64,000 nt of DNA from Filimonas sp. (GCA_017306865.1 JAFKHH010000012.1:62001-126000), one strand, 5' to 3'; positions 26,940-36,422 are shown, counted from the first letter of the stretch. A program made the numbers and translations. The notes: generated by a model not told the origin, from the sequence alone.

Positions 26940-27527
26940 ATGAAAACACTATCCTTCTTTTTGATCGCACTTTTCGCGATGGCGTGTTCACATGCGCCTA
27001 AAATTTTTACATCAGAGACAACTCCTTCAGTCAATTTCAGTCAATACAAAACGTATGCCTTTATACCTACTACAGATACAGGATTTACAAAACTGATCAA
27101 CCGTAAGGCATTTGAAAGAGAGTTGGCTATTGCAGGCAGGGAACAACTAAAAAGCAGGGGCATGATCCTGGATACAATACATCCCGATTGTCTTTTTCAA
27201 TATACACTGATCATGAAAAAGGATTACGCCCTGGAGCAGCAGCAACACGTAGATTATAACCCGAGGGTTTACAACACGGTTGCTTATAATGGGGATCCTA
27301 TTTACTATTTCAGCTCAGATAATAAGCCGGCAGTATATGGCGGCAAAACAACGCTACAAACATTCCGTGACGGATCTTTTGTAATAGATATGATCGATAC
27401 CAAGACTAAACAGGTTTTATGGCGTTCTTCGGCTGTGGCTAAGCGTGATGAAAAAAACCTGCCACCCATGAAAGAGACAATTGATTATGTAGTACCACAG
27501 ATGTTCAAAAGTTTTCCGAAGAAGTAA
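26940..27527 (+). CDS. DUF4136 domain lipoprotein
   Basis: A 195-residue lipoprotein with a short signal ending at the lipobox ALFAMAC. The family start pattern VNFSQYKTYAFIPTTDTGF follows, a typical DUF4136 motif ('F-YKTYAW'). Conserved later parts include a basic segment, GGKTTLQTFRDGSFVIDMID, and TKQVLWRSSAVA. The middle insert (about residues 95-135) is rich in Tyr and Asn. Function is unknown for the family; it is an envelope protein by its signal. It precedes rpiA by 92 bases with no obvious terminator, so the two may share a transcript. Confidence 0.78.
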   Translation: MKTLSFFLIALFAMACSHAPKIFTSETTPSVNFSQYKTYAFIPTTDTGFTKLINRKAFERELAIAGREQLKSRGMILDTIHPDCLFQYTLIMKKDYALEQQQHVDYNPRVYNTVAYNGDPIYYFSSDNKPAVYGGKTTLQTFRDGSFVIDMIDTKTKQVLWRSSAVAKRDEKNLPPMKETIDYVVPQMFKSFPKK

Positions 27528-27619
27528 TTGTTACACGGTTGAATGGTTTAATTGTTGATCCGTGTCTTTTCAACAATTTATCAATTAAACAATTTACACT
27601 ATAACCATATTCCATTTCT

Positions 27620-28303
27620 ATGTTTTCACAGGAAGAATTAAAAAAACGTGTTGGCACGTATGCGGCAGATTATGTGGAGCAGGGCATGACCATTGGACTG
27701 GGAACCGGCTCTACTGTGTATTGGCTAATACAAGAACTATCGCAACGTGTGCAGCAGGGATTGCAGATACAGATCGTACCCACATCCCGTCAAACGCAAA
27801 CACTGGCTAATGAAGCTGGTATTACTATAGTGGACCTGAATGACACCAATGGCCTTATGCTTACGATCGACGGTGCAGATGAGGTAGACAATGAGCTGAA
27901 CCTGATCAAGGGCGGCGGCGGTGCATTGCTGCAAGAAAAAATTGTAGCAGCGGCCTCCAAAGAATTGATCATTATTGCCGATGGAAGTAAGTGTGTAAAA
28001 AAGCTGGGAGCGTTTCCATTACCGATAGAGGTTATTCCTTTCGGATGGAAACAGGTGCAGCAAAAGATCATTGGCCTGGGCTGTGCGGAGGTTGTACTTC
28101 GTGAGCGGAACGGGCAGACTTTTGTATCTGATCACGGACACTATATTTTAGACTGTCATTTTAATGTGATCGAAAAACCCCTCTCGTTGAACACATCATT
28201 GCACGATATTCCCGGTGTTGTAGAAACGGGGCTATTTATTAATATGGCTGATATTGTGATCGTAGGAACAGAAGATGGAAAGATAGAGTTGAAGCATGCA
28301 TGA
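27620..28303 (+). CDS. rpiA: Ribose-5-phosphate isomerase A
   Basis: Interconverts ribose 5-phosphate and ribulose 5-phosphate in the pentose phosphate pathway. 227 residues, the usual length. The phosphate-binding loop GLGTGSTVYWLIQEL is at residues 26-40. The active-site motif DGADEVDNELNLIKGGG lies near residues 83-99, with the catalytic Glu in LLQEKIVAAAS. The second conserved region IADGSKCVKKLG and the C-terminal half GVVETGLFINMADIVIVG are also present. Plus strand; the gap after it holds decayed repeat words and is convergent with the phytase-like gene. Confidence 0.96.
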   Translation: MFSQEELKKRVGTYAADYVEQGMTIGLGTGSTVYWLIQELSQRVQQGLQIQIVPTSRQTQTLANEAGITIVDLNDTNGLMLTIDGADEVDNELNLIKGGGGALLQEKIVAAASKELIIIADGSKCVKKLGAFPLPIEVIPFGWKQVQQKIIGLGCAEVVLRERNGQTFVSDHGHYILDCHFNVIEKPLSLNTSLHDIPGVVETGLFINMADIVIVGTEDGKIELKHA

Positions 28304-28428
28304 GCGCCACCAAGTCGCGAAGCAACACAAATTGTTGCATCGGTAAACTGTTCAATTGTTGGCCAGTCAACGCCCATTTCACAAGCTCACAATTGACAAC
28401 GCCCTTAGTGTATTCGTGCCTCCGTGGC

Positions 28429-29562
28429 TTATAAAATCTCGTACACAAAAAACTGTGTGTGCTGCTGTTCATTGAAATTATTATCAGAAACGAATACAAG
28501 CGTTCTATGTCCATTGGGTAATGTTGGCCCAAAAGTTACGCCTTCAATATTATCAATCAGGATGCCTAAAGAATCCATATCAATAAGCAATTTCTTTTTC
28601 ACAGGTTTAATGTCTTTCAGGTTACTCAGCCCATGAATGGCGTTGATGTCCTGCGCGCCACGCAACTCTACTTCAAACACTTTGATAGAAGAGTTTACCC
28701 TGCCTACAGAATAGGACCTTTCTATTGATAATAAAGAGTGATCATTTACAGTCATAATATCCGAGATGCCATTTACTTTAAATCCGTCAGCCGGTTTTGG
28801 TGCGTACGCAATGGGCTCAAGATGATAGGCGTACTGTGCAACAGGTTTTTTACTTGCTACATCGAATTTTATGATGCGTGTCCATGCAGTTGTATCGTGA
28901 ATATCTGCGCGCGGGCCGTCCTGGTAGAGGGGTTCTTCCAGGCTTACGTACAACGTTTTATAGTTGTCCGCAAAACTCAGCCCTTCAAACACACCATTTC
29001 TTCTCGGGCCGTTTTCAGTTGCCTGCATTCTGAACTGTTCCGGTAAAATAAATGTATCGATATACGCACCTTCCTTCGAAGTAATAGCTACAAATGGATT
29101 TGTCAATATTCGTTTGTCTTTTGTCACTTGTCTTTCTCCTTCACTACTCCATACCATTTGATCCGTCTTTGGATTGTATCGCAACGCTTCGGGGTCAGCA
29201 GCTTCTACTTCATTTTTTTTAAAAGAAGGAAAGAGAGAACCGTCTTTACGTTTCAGGTAATTCACATCGGTAAACACAATACTATCGAGCCCTTTTTGCT
29301 GAAAGTAAATTTTGGCTGTATAATATCTTACCGGGTTTATATCGGAACGGTCATCACTGATCATGTAATATTCTCCCGTCTTTGCATTGTAATCTATACC
29401 CGATAGTCCACCAATGGTTGTACCCTTAAACTCTTTGTTATACGCCACTTCATATTGACCGATGAGGTTCAATCTGCCTAATTCGCTTTTCTGAGATTTA
29501 CGGGAAGATGAGCAGGAGGTAAAAACGATCGCTGCTAAAAGTATGGACAGTATCTGTTTCAT
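28429..29562 (-). CDS. Esterase-like activity of phytase family lipoprotein
   Basis: A 377-residue secreted protein with a lipoprotein signal (MKQILSILLAAIVFTSCSSS). The body is a predicted beta-propeller of the phytase-like family (PF13449). Typical strands include GGLSGIDYNAKTGEYYMISDD at the first blade, DPEALRYNPKTDQMVWSSEGE, and LLIDMDSLGILIDNIEG near the end. Acidic metal-binding residues occur in the DDRSDINP and EAADPEALRY loops. The substrate is unknown; the family name rests on fold similarity and not on proven phytase activity. It is alone on the minus strand, convergent with rpiA. Confidence 0.85.
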   Translation of the reverse strand: MKQILSILLAAIVFTSCSSSRKSQKSELGRLNLIGQYEVAYNKEFKGTTIGGLSGIDYNAKTGEYYMISDDRSDINPVRYYTAKIYFQQKGLDSIVFTDVNYLKRKDGSLFPSFKKNEVEAADPEALRYNPKTDQMVWSSEGERQVTKDKRILTNPFVAITSKEGAYIDTFILPEQFRMQATENGPRRNGVFEGLSFADNYKTLYVSLEEPLYQDGPRADIHDTTAWTRIIKFDVASKKPVAQYAYHLEPIAYAPKPADGFKVNGISDIMTVNDHSLLSIERSYSVGRVNSSIKVFEVELRGAQDINAIHGLSNLKDIKPVKKKLLIDMDSLGILIDNIEGVTFGPTLPNGHRTLVFVSDNNFNEQQHTQFFVYEIL

Positions 29563-29690
29563 GATTTTATTTTTTCATCCGGGGAACTAACATAAAGATC
29601 GCAAAGGGGGCGCAGAGAACACAAAGAAAGACTGGATATTTCTCGCGGAAAACATGGAATGCGCAGAAATTTAATGTAATCATCATACTA

Positions 29691-29727
29691 AGAAAAAATG
29701 GTCAGTAAATTAGATTACTGACCATTT
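29691..29727 (-). terminator. Terminator of the M28 peptidase gene
   Basis: Perfect 13-bp stem AAATGGTCAGTAA/TTACTGACCATTT (29696-29708 with 29715-29727), six-base loop, then a T-run on the minus strand. It lies about 20 bases past the stop. Confidence 0.88.
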
Positions 29728-29748
29728 GACTTGTCTGGCTATATTTTC

Positions 29749-32004
29749 TTACCCGGCAATCCTGGCTGCGAGATAGAGATGATCTGCTAGCTGCCGTATG
29801 GTACTGGTTGCAATGTTTATTTGTTGCTGTGCCTGCTCCCATTTGCGTTGCTCAATGGCTTCGCGAATGCCCGGCATTGTTTTCACTCCATAACCGGTAT
29901 AGAATCCGGGGGCATAAATAGTGTGCTTATACCACGGACGGTTAGGTAATCCTTTCGGACTTAGCAGTTCCTGTTCTGCCTGGTACAACAGCTTATTCAT
30001 CGGGCTGTGGTCCGTAACCAGGTTGGTGAATTTTTTTAATGAGTCTGTGAGCGTCATTGACACACGATCAAGATCACGCAGTGCATTTTGTAATTGCGAA
30101 AAATCCAGGTAAGGCACTTCTTCTTTCGTTTTAGGTGCGTTGTACACTTGTGTAGGATCTGCTGACAACTTATATGCTTTAGAGCGGATCACCTGGTTTT
30201 CTACCAATGTCGCTTCCCGCATATTGTCTACCTGTGTCATCAGTTCTGCTACATAGCCGTTGATGGTAGCAGACAGGTTTCTAAAACTGAATGGCAATAC
30301 GTCTGCTTCTGTCATACGAAGCACTGCACGGCCCGCTGTTTGGGAGAGCGCGAGGCAATATGCAAAGCCCGGATCTTTGAAGCGTACATAATCATCGTAC
30401 GAATCATAAATGGAATGGTACTCGCCACCTTCATCTTCCCCGCCATAGCCCAGGTCTAATGCAGAGATGCCGAGGTGCTGTAGGAAGGAGGAATAGTCAG
30501 AGCCTGAACCAAGCGCGCCTAATGAGAGTGTACGTTTTGCCAGGGCATCTTTCTTTCCGGTGATCGTTTGTGCTTTTGCTATTTCCTGCGCACGCTTTCT
30601 ATCAAACACGGTTACTTTTGTTTGAGGGTCAATAACCGTTTTGGCTATTTCATCCATCATGGGTTCCAGTGCGTGTGAACCACCTGCACCTAAAAAGCCT
30701 CTTCCGTTATTATCTGAGTTAATATATACAACTGCTTTTTCCTGTAGTTCTGCAGCATGTAGCTCTACCCATTCTGTAGAACCGAGCAGGCCAGGCTCTT
30801 CACCATCCCAGGCACAATACACAATGGTACGTTTCGGTTGCCATCCTGTTTTTACTAATGCGCCGATGGACTTAGCTTCTTCCAGCATGGATGCCAATCC
30901 GCTTACCGGATCACTGGCACCATTAACCCACGCATCGTGGTGGTTGCCCCTGATCACCCATTCATCAGGATAGTCGGAGCCATTAAGCTTTGCAATTACA
31001 TCATAACATGGTCTTATTTTCCAGTCAAATTCTACACGCAAATGCACTTTAGCTTTTCCGGGACCTATGTGGTAGGTGAATGGTAAGCCTCCTCGCCAGT
31101 CAGGTGGCGCTACTGGGCCATCCAGCGCTTCGAGCAATGGTTTAGCATCATGATAGCTGATGGGTAATACCGGTATTTTTAAAAGATTGGTTGCTTTGAA
31201 GCGGTCCAGCCTTGGGGCACTGTCTGTTGCACCAATATTTGGTGTTAGCGGATCGCCGGGGTAAATGACCATATCCATTACAGAACCGCGCTGTACGCCA
31301 TATTCATTTTTGAATGCACCTTTTGGGTACACATCGCCTTGTACATAGCCATCGTCTTTAGGATCGGAATAGATAATACAACCTATGGCGCCATGCTCTT
31401 GTGCAATTTTAGGCTTGATGCCTCGCCATGAACGCCCGTATTTTGCTATAACAATTTTGCCTTTTACGTCTATACCTAATCTTTCCAGTTGTTCGTAATC
31501 TGCCGGCAATCCATAGTTCACAAATACCAATTCCGCAGTTACGTCTCCGTCCGCACTCCATGCATTATATGTAGGTAGTTGATTTTCCTGTCCGCTGGTA
31601 GCATCTTCTTTTAAAGCAGGTTCTTTCAATAATGCTTTAAAAGCCGTGGGGCTTGTAAGTTCCAGCTCCCGCACTTTGGGTGTGGGGAACAATACCTGGA
31701 AGGTTTCAATATTCGCGTCAAAACCGTAGGACTTAAACCTGGCAGCTATTTTTTCCGCGGCTTCTTTACTTCCGGGAGAACCAATGTTGTGGGGTTTTGC
31801 AGAAAATTCTTTAATCGTTTTACCAATATTTTCCGCATTTAATGACTGGTCAAACTGTGTTTCCAATTTTACCTGCGAAGCGGATGACTTGTCGTTGAAT
31901 CCGTAAATTGGTTTGGGAGTAACCGGCGTTGTCTGTGCGTGCAGCATTGTTGCGCCAGACAGTAAAAGCACAGAAAGGGAGCTTGTGATCAGATTCTTTT
32001 TCAT
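29749..32004 (-). CDS. M28 family metallopeptidase (glutamate carboxypeptidase II-like)
   Basis: A secreted zinc exopeptidase of 751 residues. There is a 23-residue signal peptide (SLSVLLLSGATMLHAQ), then a protease-associated domain around residues 150-270. The M28 catalytic domain starts at about 330. Zinc ligands are visible in RGNHHDAWVNGASDP (His and Asp), WDGEEPGLLGSTEW (Glu pair) and GGEYHSIYDSYDDY (His). The C-terminal third fits the transferrin-receptor-like dimerisation domain. Substrates of this family are acidic or neutral peptides. The gene has its own terminator and is 37 bases before mgsA in the reading direction of the minus strand, so they may be co-transcribed. Confidence 0.93.
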   Translation of the reverse strand: MKKNLITSSLSVLLLSGATMLHAQTTPVTPKPIYGFNDKSSASQVKLETQFDQSLNAENIGKTIKEFSAKPHNIGSPGSKEAAEKIAARFKSYGFDANIETFQVLFPTPKVRELELTSPTAFKALLKEPALKEDATSGQENQLPTYNAWSADGDVTAELVFVNYGLPADYEQLERLGIDVKGKIVIAKYGRSWRGIKPKIAQEHGAIGCIIYSDPKDDGYVQGDVYPKGAFKNEYGVQRGSVMDMVIYPGDPLTPNIGATDSAPRLDRFKATNLLKIPVLPISYHDAKPLLEALDGPVAPPDWRGGLPFTYHIGPGKAKVHLRVEFDWKIRPCYDVIAKLNGSDYPDEWVIRGNHHDAWVNGASDPVSGLASMLEEAKSIGALVKTGWQPKRTIVYCAWDGEEPGLLGSTEWVELHAAELQEKAVVYINSDNNGRGFLGAGGSHALEPMMDEIAKTVIDPQTKVTVFDRKRAQEIAKAQTITGKKDALAKRTLSLGALGSGSDYSSFLQHLGISALDLGYGGEDEGGEYHSIYDSYDDYVRFKDPGFAYCLALSQTAGRAVLRMTEADVLPFSFRNLSATINGYVAELMTQVDNMREATLVENQVIRSKAYKLSADPTQVYNAPKTKEEVPYLDFSQLQNALRDLDRVSMTLTDSLKKFTNLVTDHSPMNKLLYQAEQELLSPKGLPNRPWYKHTIYAPGFYTGYGVKTMPGIREAIEQRKWEQAQQQINIATSTIRQLADHLYLAARIAG

Positions 32005-32040
32005 GCCAGTCGGAATAGTTTATTAAGGTTTTATTTGGAA

Positions 32041-32511
32041 CTAAGATGCAGCTTCTTCTTTTATATCTCTTGACAAATAGTCCGCATAGTCAGGTATGGT
32101 TGCCGTGTACTCTTCGTTCATAAACGGCGAGGTAAGCATGAAGTCTGCCGTTGCCCTGTCTGATGCGATCGGAATATTCCAAACCACGCACAAACGCAGG
32201 AGTGCTTTTACATCGCTATCATGCGGCTGTGCTTCCATCGGGTCCCAGAAGAAAATAACAATATCTATCTCTCCTGTAGCAATCATTGCGCCTATTTGCT
32301 GATCGCCGCCCAGCGGACCGCTAAGCATTCTTTTTACTGGCCTGTCCAGCGCTTCTTCCAACATTTTACCTGTTGTACCCGTTGCTATTAATTCGTGTTT
32401 TGATAAGGTTACTTTATTATAGGTGGCCCAATCTATCAGGTCTTTCTTTTTATGGTCGTGCGCAACCAGGGCTATTCTTTTTCTTTTGCCTAATCGTTTA
32501 ACTTTTGCCAT
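32041..32511 (-). CDS. mgsA: Methylglyoxal synthase
   Basis: Converts dihydroxyacetone phosphate to methylglyoxal plus phosphate, a phosphate-recovery bypass of glycolysis. 156 residues, the family length. All signature pieces are present: ALVAHDHKKKDLIDWA, ATGTTGKMLE, SGPLGGDQQIGAMIA (catalytic Asp), FFWDPMEAQPHDSDVKALLR (catalytic His) and IPIASDRATADF. It is soluble and cytoplasmic. It lies upstream of the M28 peptidase on the same strand, which does not suggest a functional link. Confidence 0.96.
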   Translation of the reverse strand: MAKVKRLGKRKRIALVAHDHKKKDLIDWATYNKVTLSKHELIATGTTGKMLEEALDRPVKRMLSGPLGGDQQIGAMIATGEIDIVIFFWDPMEAQPHDSDVKALLRLCVVWNIPIASDRATADFMLTSPFMNEEYTATIPDYADYLSRDIKEEAAS

Positions 32512-32708
32512 GAGGTATGTTTGTTTTAGTTGCTGGCAAACGCCTGGTATCCCTTTGCGGAAGCCACAATCTCAACAACAATACTACACCTAATTTCTGA
32601 GGAAAAATGAAGCAGGATGGTTAGTTTTTGGGGGAGGTGTGGGGTATGAGGTGTAAGGAAGATTGCCCATATCCAACCTTACGCCTTATACGCTATCCCT
32701 TACGCCTC

Positions 32709-33524
32709 TTATGAAGTAAAAATGGCGGAACGCATAGAAATAGAACCAAAATCAAACGCGCTGTTGAAAAAAGAGAGGTCATCTTTTTCATTTTGTAAGC
32801 CAAGCACATAGAACAGTGGTAAGAGGTGGTCATACGTTGGGTGTGCCAATTTGGAGATCATGCCCCAATCCAGGAAATTGAGAATGGATTGATGATCACC
32901 ATTTTCCATTAGTGTTGCCATTTGCTGATCAAACTCTTTTGCCCAGTCATACGTTTTCTGGTCGGGACGCATTGCACGAAGGTTGTGTACAATGTTTCCG
33001 CTACCGATGATCAAAACTCCTTTGTCCCGGAGGGCTTTCAGCTCTGCTGCCAGTTTATAATGATAGGCGGGCGGCTGGCTATAATCAATGCTCAGTTGGT
33101 AAACAGGTATGTCTGCTAATGGGAACATAGGCAGTAATACACTCCATGTACCGTGGTCTAAACCCCATTCCATATCTGCCTCTATATGCGATTGCTGTGC
33201 AAGTTTAATAGTTGCTTCGGCAAAGTCTACCGCACCAGGGGCAGGATATTCCTGATCGAATAAGGCTTGCGGAAATCCCCCAAAGTCGTGTATGGTCTTA
33301 GGGGCCGACATTGCAGTTACTTTAGACCCGCTCGTTAACCAATGTGCCGAGATAGCAAGAATTGCTTTGGGCTTTGGTAGTTCTTTACCTATCTGCTGCC
33401 AACTGCGCGTAAACGGGTTATCTTCTATTGCATTCATCGGCGTACCGTGCCCAACAAAGAGAAGGGGCATAGTAGGCGATGATCGCAGATCTTTTGTTTC
33501 CTTATATAATTGTTGTAATTCCAT
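32709..33524 (-). CDS. ygiD: Extradiol dioxygenase, YgiD/4,5-DOPA dioxygenase family
   Basis: A class III extradiol ring-opening dioxygenase, 271 residues. The first metal-binding region is PLLFVGHGTPMNAIEDNPF at about residues 20-38. Other family segments are ISAHWLTSGSKVTA, DHGTWSVLLPMFPLADIPV (conserved His), and IIGSGNIVHNLRAM (catalytic His region). The natural substrate in bacteria is uncertain; the family acts on DOPA-like catechols and binds Fe or Zn. It is a single gene between decayed-repeat spacers. Confidence 0.88.
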   Translation of the reverse strand: MELQQLYKETKDLRSSPTMPLLFVGHGTPMNAIEDNPFTRSWQQIGKELPKPKAILAISAHWLTSGSKVTAMSAPKTIHDFGGFPQALFDQEYPAPGAVDFAEATIKLAQQSHIEADMEWGLDHGTWSVLLPMFPLADIPVYQLSIDYSQPPAYHYKLAAELKALRDKGVLIIGSGNIVHNLRAMRPDQKTYDWAKEFDQQMATLMENGDHQSILNFLDWGMISKLAHPTYDHLLPLFYVLGLQNEKDDLSFFNSAFDFGSISMRSAIFTS

Positions 33525-33668
33525 AATTTAATTTTTTACATACCGACATCCAGTAAATGTTGCTTTGCATCGCAAAGGTCACAGAGAATACGCAGAGAAC
33601 ACAAAGAGCTGCGCAGCAGTTCCTATGTGTTTACGTTTTCCGCGCCGGTCGTTTACATATATTCAAAT

Positions 33669-33699
33669 AAAAAGCCCGGCTTGTCTATACAGCCGGGCT
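33669..33699 (-). terminator. Terminator of the YceI gene
   Basis: Perfect 9-bp stem AGCCCGGCT/AGCCGGGCT (33673-33681 with 33691-33699), with a short T-run on the minus strand about 30 bases after the stop. Confidence 0.85.
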
Positions 33700-33728
33700 A
33701 AATCTTAAGGGGAATGTATAGACCAGAT

Positions 33729-34313
33729 TTATTTTGCTTGCGCAAATTCTAATTTCAATTCAAGAGAAACGTCTTTTCCTACTGTAGCACCACCAGCTTC
33801 AGTCAATGCGTTCCATTTCAGACCATAGTCGAAACGGTTAATAGTAGTGCTTGCTTTGAAACCAGCTTTGATGTTGCCGTATGGATCTTTTACTGTACCA
33901 CCGTAAGTCACGTCAAATTTTACACGTTTTGTTACGTTACGGATAGTCAGGTCACCTTCCAATGCGTATTTGTTGCCAGATACTTTTTTGAAAGAAACAC
34001 TTTTGAATGTCATTTTAGGATACTGTGCAGCATTGAAGAAATCGTCAGATTTCAGGTGCTTGTCACGGGATTCGTTGTCTGTATTGATGCTATTCACATC
34101 TACAGAAAAATTAACCACAGAATTAGTAAAGTCTGCTGCTGGAGCAGAAATATCTCCGGAATATACTTTGAAAGAACCTTCTACTTCAGAGATTACCATG
34201 TGGCTAACTGAAAATTTCACGGAAGAATGCACGGGGTCTACATTCCATTTTGTCTGCGCAAATAATGCCGATTGTGATAATAATAATGCTGCAGCAATAA
34301 ATAATTTCTTCAT
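33729..34313 (-). CDS. YceI family periplasmic protein
   Basis: A 194-residue secreted lipocalin-like protein. The signal peptide ends at SALFAQ. The YceI domain follows: KWNVDPVHSSVKFSVSHMV at residues 22-40, SVDVNSINTDNESRDKHLKSDDFF near 90, and GDLTIRNVTKRVKFDV near 130. Family members bind isoprenoid-like lipids in a hydrophobic barrel; their cellular role is not settled. It is followed by a good terminator. Upstream on the minus strand, CATCTTTG is a near match to the -7 consensus. The Crp/Fnr gene lies just upstream on the same strand, so regulation by it is possible but only an inference. Confidence 0.93.
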   Translation of the reverse strand: MKKLFIAAALLLSQSALFAQTKWNVDPVHSSVKFSVSHMVISEVEGSFKVYSGDISAPAADFTNSVVNFSVDVNSINTDNESRDKHLKSDDFFNAAQYPKMTFKSVSFKKVSGNKYALEGDLTIRNVTKRVKFDVTYGGTVKDPYGNIKAGFKASTTINRFDYGLKWNALTEAGGATVGKDVSLELKLEFAQAK

Positions 34314-34404
34314 ACGATTTTTTATGTTTTGCCAGACAAAGATGGTTCAAACAAAATCGACTGCATTTGATCTATGGTAAGAAATGGGCAAAATCCCGTT
34401 AAGT

Positions 34405-34983
34405 CTATTTAACAGTTAGCTGACGCCTGATGCGGCTAAGGCTTTCCGGCGTAACCCCGAGGTAGGAAGCAATATAGATGAGCGGCACCCGTACTAATAT
34501 ATCGGGATGTACCCGCATCAGTTCCAGATACCTGTCTTCTGTAGGCACGCTCATGGCAGCGTTGAGACGTTTTTGCAGGGCTACATAGGCATTCTGTACC
34601 TGTAAACGCATAAAACGGTCCAGCTTAGGCTCTTTTTCGTACAATGCTTCCATATCTGTTTTGGAAACATATAAGACTTCTGTCGCTTCCATTGCCTCTA
34701 TGTTAAGTGCAGATGGGGCGTCTGTGAGGTAACTGTAAAGATCGCCTATCCAATAATTTTCAAAGGCAAATTGCAGAATGTGTTCATTTCCTTTTTCATC
34801 AATCGTATAGGAGCGGAGGGAGCCTTTGTCTACAAAAACAACAAAGTTGCTTACTTGTCCATTAGATAAGAGGCGTTCTTTCTTTTTTAGTTGTATCCGC
34901 TTGAAAGAAGGTGTTATACCTGCAAACTCTTCGTCTGTAAGTATTACTTTCTTTTCTATATTTTTCCTAAGGCGGTCAAACAT
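34405..34983 (-). CDS. Crp/Fnr family transcriptional regulator
   Basis: About 192 residues from the ATG at 34981-34983 (a TTG two codons earlier is possible). The N-terminal cyclic-nucleotide-binding fold covers about residues 15-120: KERLLSNGQVSNFVVFVDKGSLRSY in two runs (KERLLSNGQVSNFV, FVDKGSLRSYT), then ENYWIGDLYSYL. A C-terminal helix-turn-helix follows (VPLIYIASYLGVTPESLSR). There is no Fnr-type cysteine cluster, so it is unlikely to sense oxygen directly. Bacteroidota have many such proteins with unknown ligands. It may act on the adjacent YceI gene, but no operator is apparent. Confidence 0.92.
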   Translation of the reverse strand: MFDRLRKNIEKKVILTDEEFAGITPSFKRIQLKKKERLLSNGQVSNFVVFVDKGSLRSYTIDEKGNEHILQFAFENYWIGDLYSYLTDAPSALNIEAMEATEVLYVSKTDMEALYEKEPKLDRFMRLQVQNAYVALQKRLNAAMSVPTEDRYLELMRVHPDILVRVPLIYIASYLGVTPESLSRIRRQLTVK

Positions 34984-35040
34984 ACTCAAATGTAGTTTGT
35001 TTCAGGGAATAGGAAGTCCGTATAAAAGCGAAGGGTTTTT

Positions 35041-35150
35041 AACACATAGGGACAAAGAAACATAGATTGGATTTGGGAACGATTCTATATAGTCAAGTTT
35101 GATCCAACGGAGAGAAGCAAAGGGCACATAGGGGAGCCGCTGCGCGACCC
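35041..35150. repeat. Decayed interspersed repeat, copy near recA
   Basis: Words such as AACACATAGGGACAAAGAAAC, TCAAGTTTGATCC and GGGCACATAGGGGAGC align in the same order with a second stretch at 41915-42036. The two are similar but far from identical. No reading frame is present. Confidence 0.5.
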
Positions 35151-35184
35151 TTAATTCAAATCTCAAATTCATATTCTTATAAAT

Positions 35185-35212
35185 AAAAAACCACCCTATG
35201 GAAATAGGGTGG
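35185..35212 (-). terminator. Terminator of recA
   Basis: Perfect 9-bp stem CCACCCTAT/ATAGGGTGG (35191-35199 with 35204-35212); on the minus strand it is followed by TTTTTTATTT. It lies about 70 bases after the recA stop. A second, weaker hairpin (ACCGTTG/CAACGGT) sits between it and the gene. Confidence 0.9.
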
Positions 35213-35279
35213 AGCTTACTTACTAAACCATAAAATTTCTTGTTATTATTGACCGTTGTCTATATGCAACGGTTATCTA

Positions 35280-36311
35280 TTAATCTTCAGCTTCTGCAAC
35301 TGGTACTGGCGCACCCGCTTGCACTTCGATGATCTTTGCCCTGATCTTCCCTTCTATTTCAGAAGCCAGTTCAGGATTATCACGCAGCAATTGTTTAACT
35401 GCTTCACGGCCCTGTCCCAGTTTGTTGGAATCGTAGCTGAACCAGCTACCGCTTTTCTGCACTATGCCAAGCTCAACACCCATGTCGATGATTTCACCAA
35501 TTTTGGAAATACCTTCACCGAAGATGATGTCAAACTCTGATGCACGGAAAGGAGGCGCAACTTTGTTTTTCACCACTTTCACTTTTACACGGTTACCTAT
35601 CGCTTCATCTCCGTCTTTGATCTGTGAAGAACGACGGATGTCTAGCCTTACTGAAGCATAGAACTTCAGGGCATTACCACCCGTAGTTGTTTCAGGATTA
35701 CCGAACATAACACCGATCTTTTCACGCAACTGGTTAATGAAAATACAGATGGTGTTTGTTTTGCTGATCGTTGCAGTCAGTTTTCTTAATGCCTGGCTCA
35801 TCAACCTGGCCTGAAGACCCATTTTGCTATCGCCCATCTCACCTTCCAGTTCACCTTTAGGAACTAACGCTGCTACAGAGTCAATTACTACTACATCCAA
35901 TGCGCCGGAAAGAATAAGACGATCGGCTATTTCTAATGCCTGCTCACCATAATCTGGTTGAGAGATCAATAAATTATCTACGTCTACGCCTAATTTTTTA
36001 GCATACGCGCTGTCAAATGCATGTTCAGCATCTATAATAGCACACATACCGCCTTTTTTCTGTGCCTCAGCAATAACGTGTGTTGCAATAGTTGTTTTAC
36101 CTGAAGACTCCGGACCGTATATTTCAACAATCCTTCCTTTTGGTAAACCACCTACTCCTAGTGCTGCGTCAAGACCGATTGAGCCGGTTGATACAACTTC
36201 TAATTGCTGCTCTGACCGGTCGCTCATCATCATTACACTTCCTTTGCCAAAATCCTTATCAATTTTGTCCATGGTTAGCTTGAGCGCCTTCAGTTTTTCT
36301 GCATTTGACAT
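35280..36311 (-). CDS. recA: Recombinase RecA
   Basis: The DNA strand-exchange ATPase of homologous recombination, 343 residues from the ATG at 36309-36311 (an in-frame upstream start would add eight). The N-terminus matches Rec[22 protein letters not shown]. Walker A is [13 protein letters not shown] near residue 63, and Walker B is [13 protein letters not shown]. Loop L1 [15 protein letters not shown] and loop L2 [21 protein letters not shown] are intact. The tail is short and acidic (PVAEAED). RecX is encoded 2.7 kb upstream on the same strand but is not adjacent. A perfect 10-bp palindromic pair lies 75-110 bases upstream of the start. Confidence 0.98.
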   Translation of the reverse strand: MSNAEKLKALKLTMDKIDKDFGKGSVMMMSDRSEQQLEVVSTGSIGLDAALGVGGLPKGRIVEIYGPESSGKTTIATHVIAEAQKKGGMCAIIDAEHAFDSAYAKKLGVDVDNLLISQPDYGEQALEIADRLILSGALDVVVIDSVAALVPKGELEGEMGDSKMGLQARLMSQALRKLTATISKTNTICIFINQLREKIGVMFGNPETTTGGNALKFYASVRLDIRRSSQIKDGDEAIGNRVKVKVVKNKVAPPFRASEFDIIFGEGISKIGEIIDMGVELGIVQKSGSWFSYDSNKLGQGREAVKQLLRDNPELASEIEGKIRAKIIEVQAGAPVPVAEAED

Positions 36312-36385
36312 AGTAATTATCGTTTTGTCATTCAAAATTAGCGAGGTTGTAAAAGTAGGGTAATTTAATTATTCACACTAATTTT

Positions 36386-36422
36386 TTTAGCAAAAAATGA
36401 TAAATATTTTGGTTTTGCTAAA
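36386..36422. promoter_or_regulatory. Inverted repeat upstream of recA
   Basis: Perfect arms TTTAGCAAAA (36386-36395) and TTTTGCTAAA (36413-36422), 17-base spacer, 75-111 bases upstream of the recA start. The size suggests a site for a dimeric regulator or an early hairpin of a plus-strand transcript. A third GCTAAA word follows at 36431. Confidence 0.35.
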
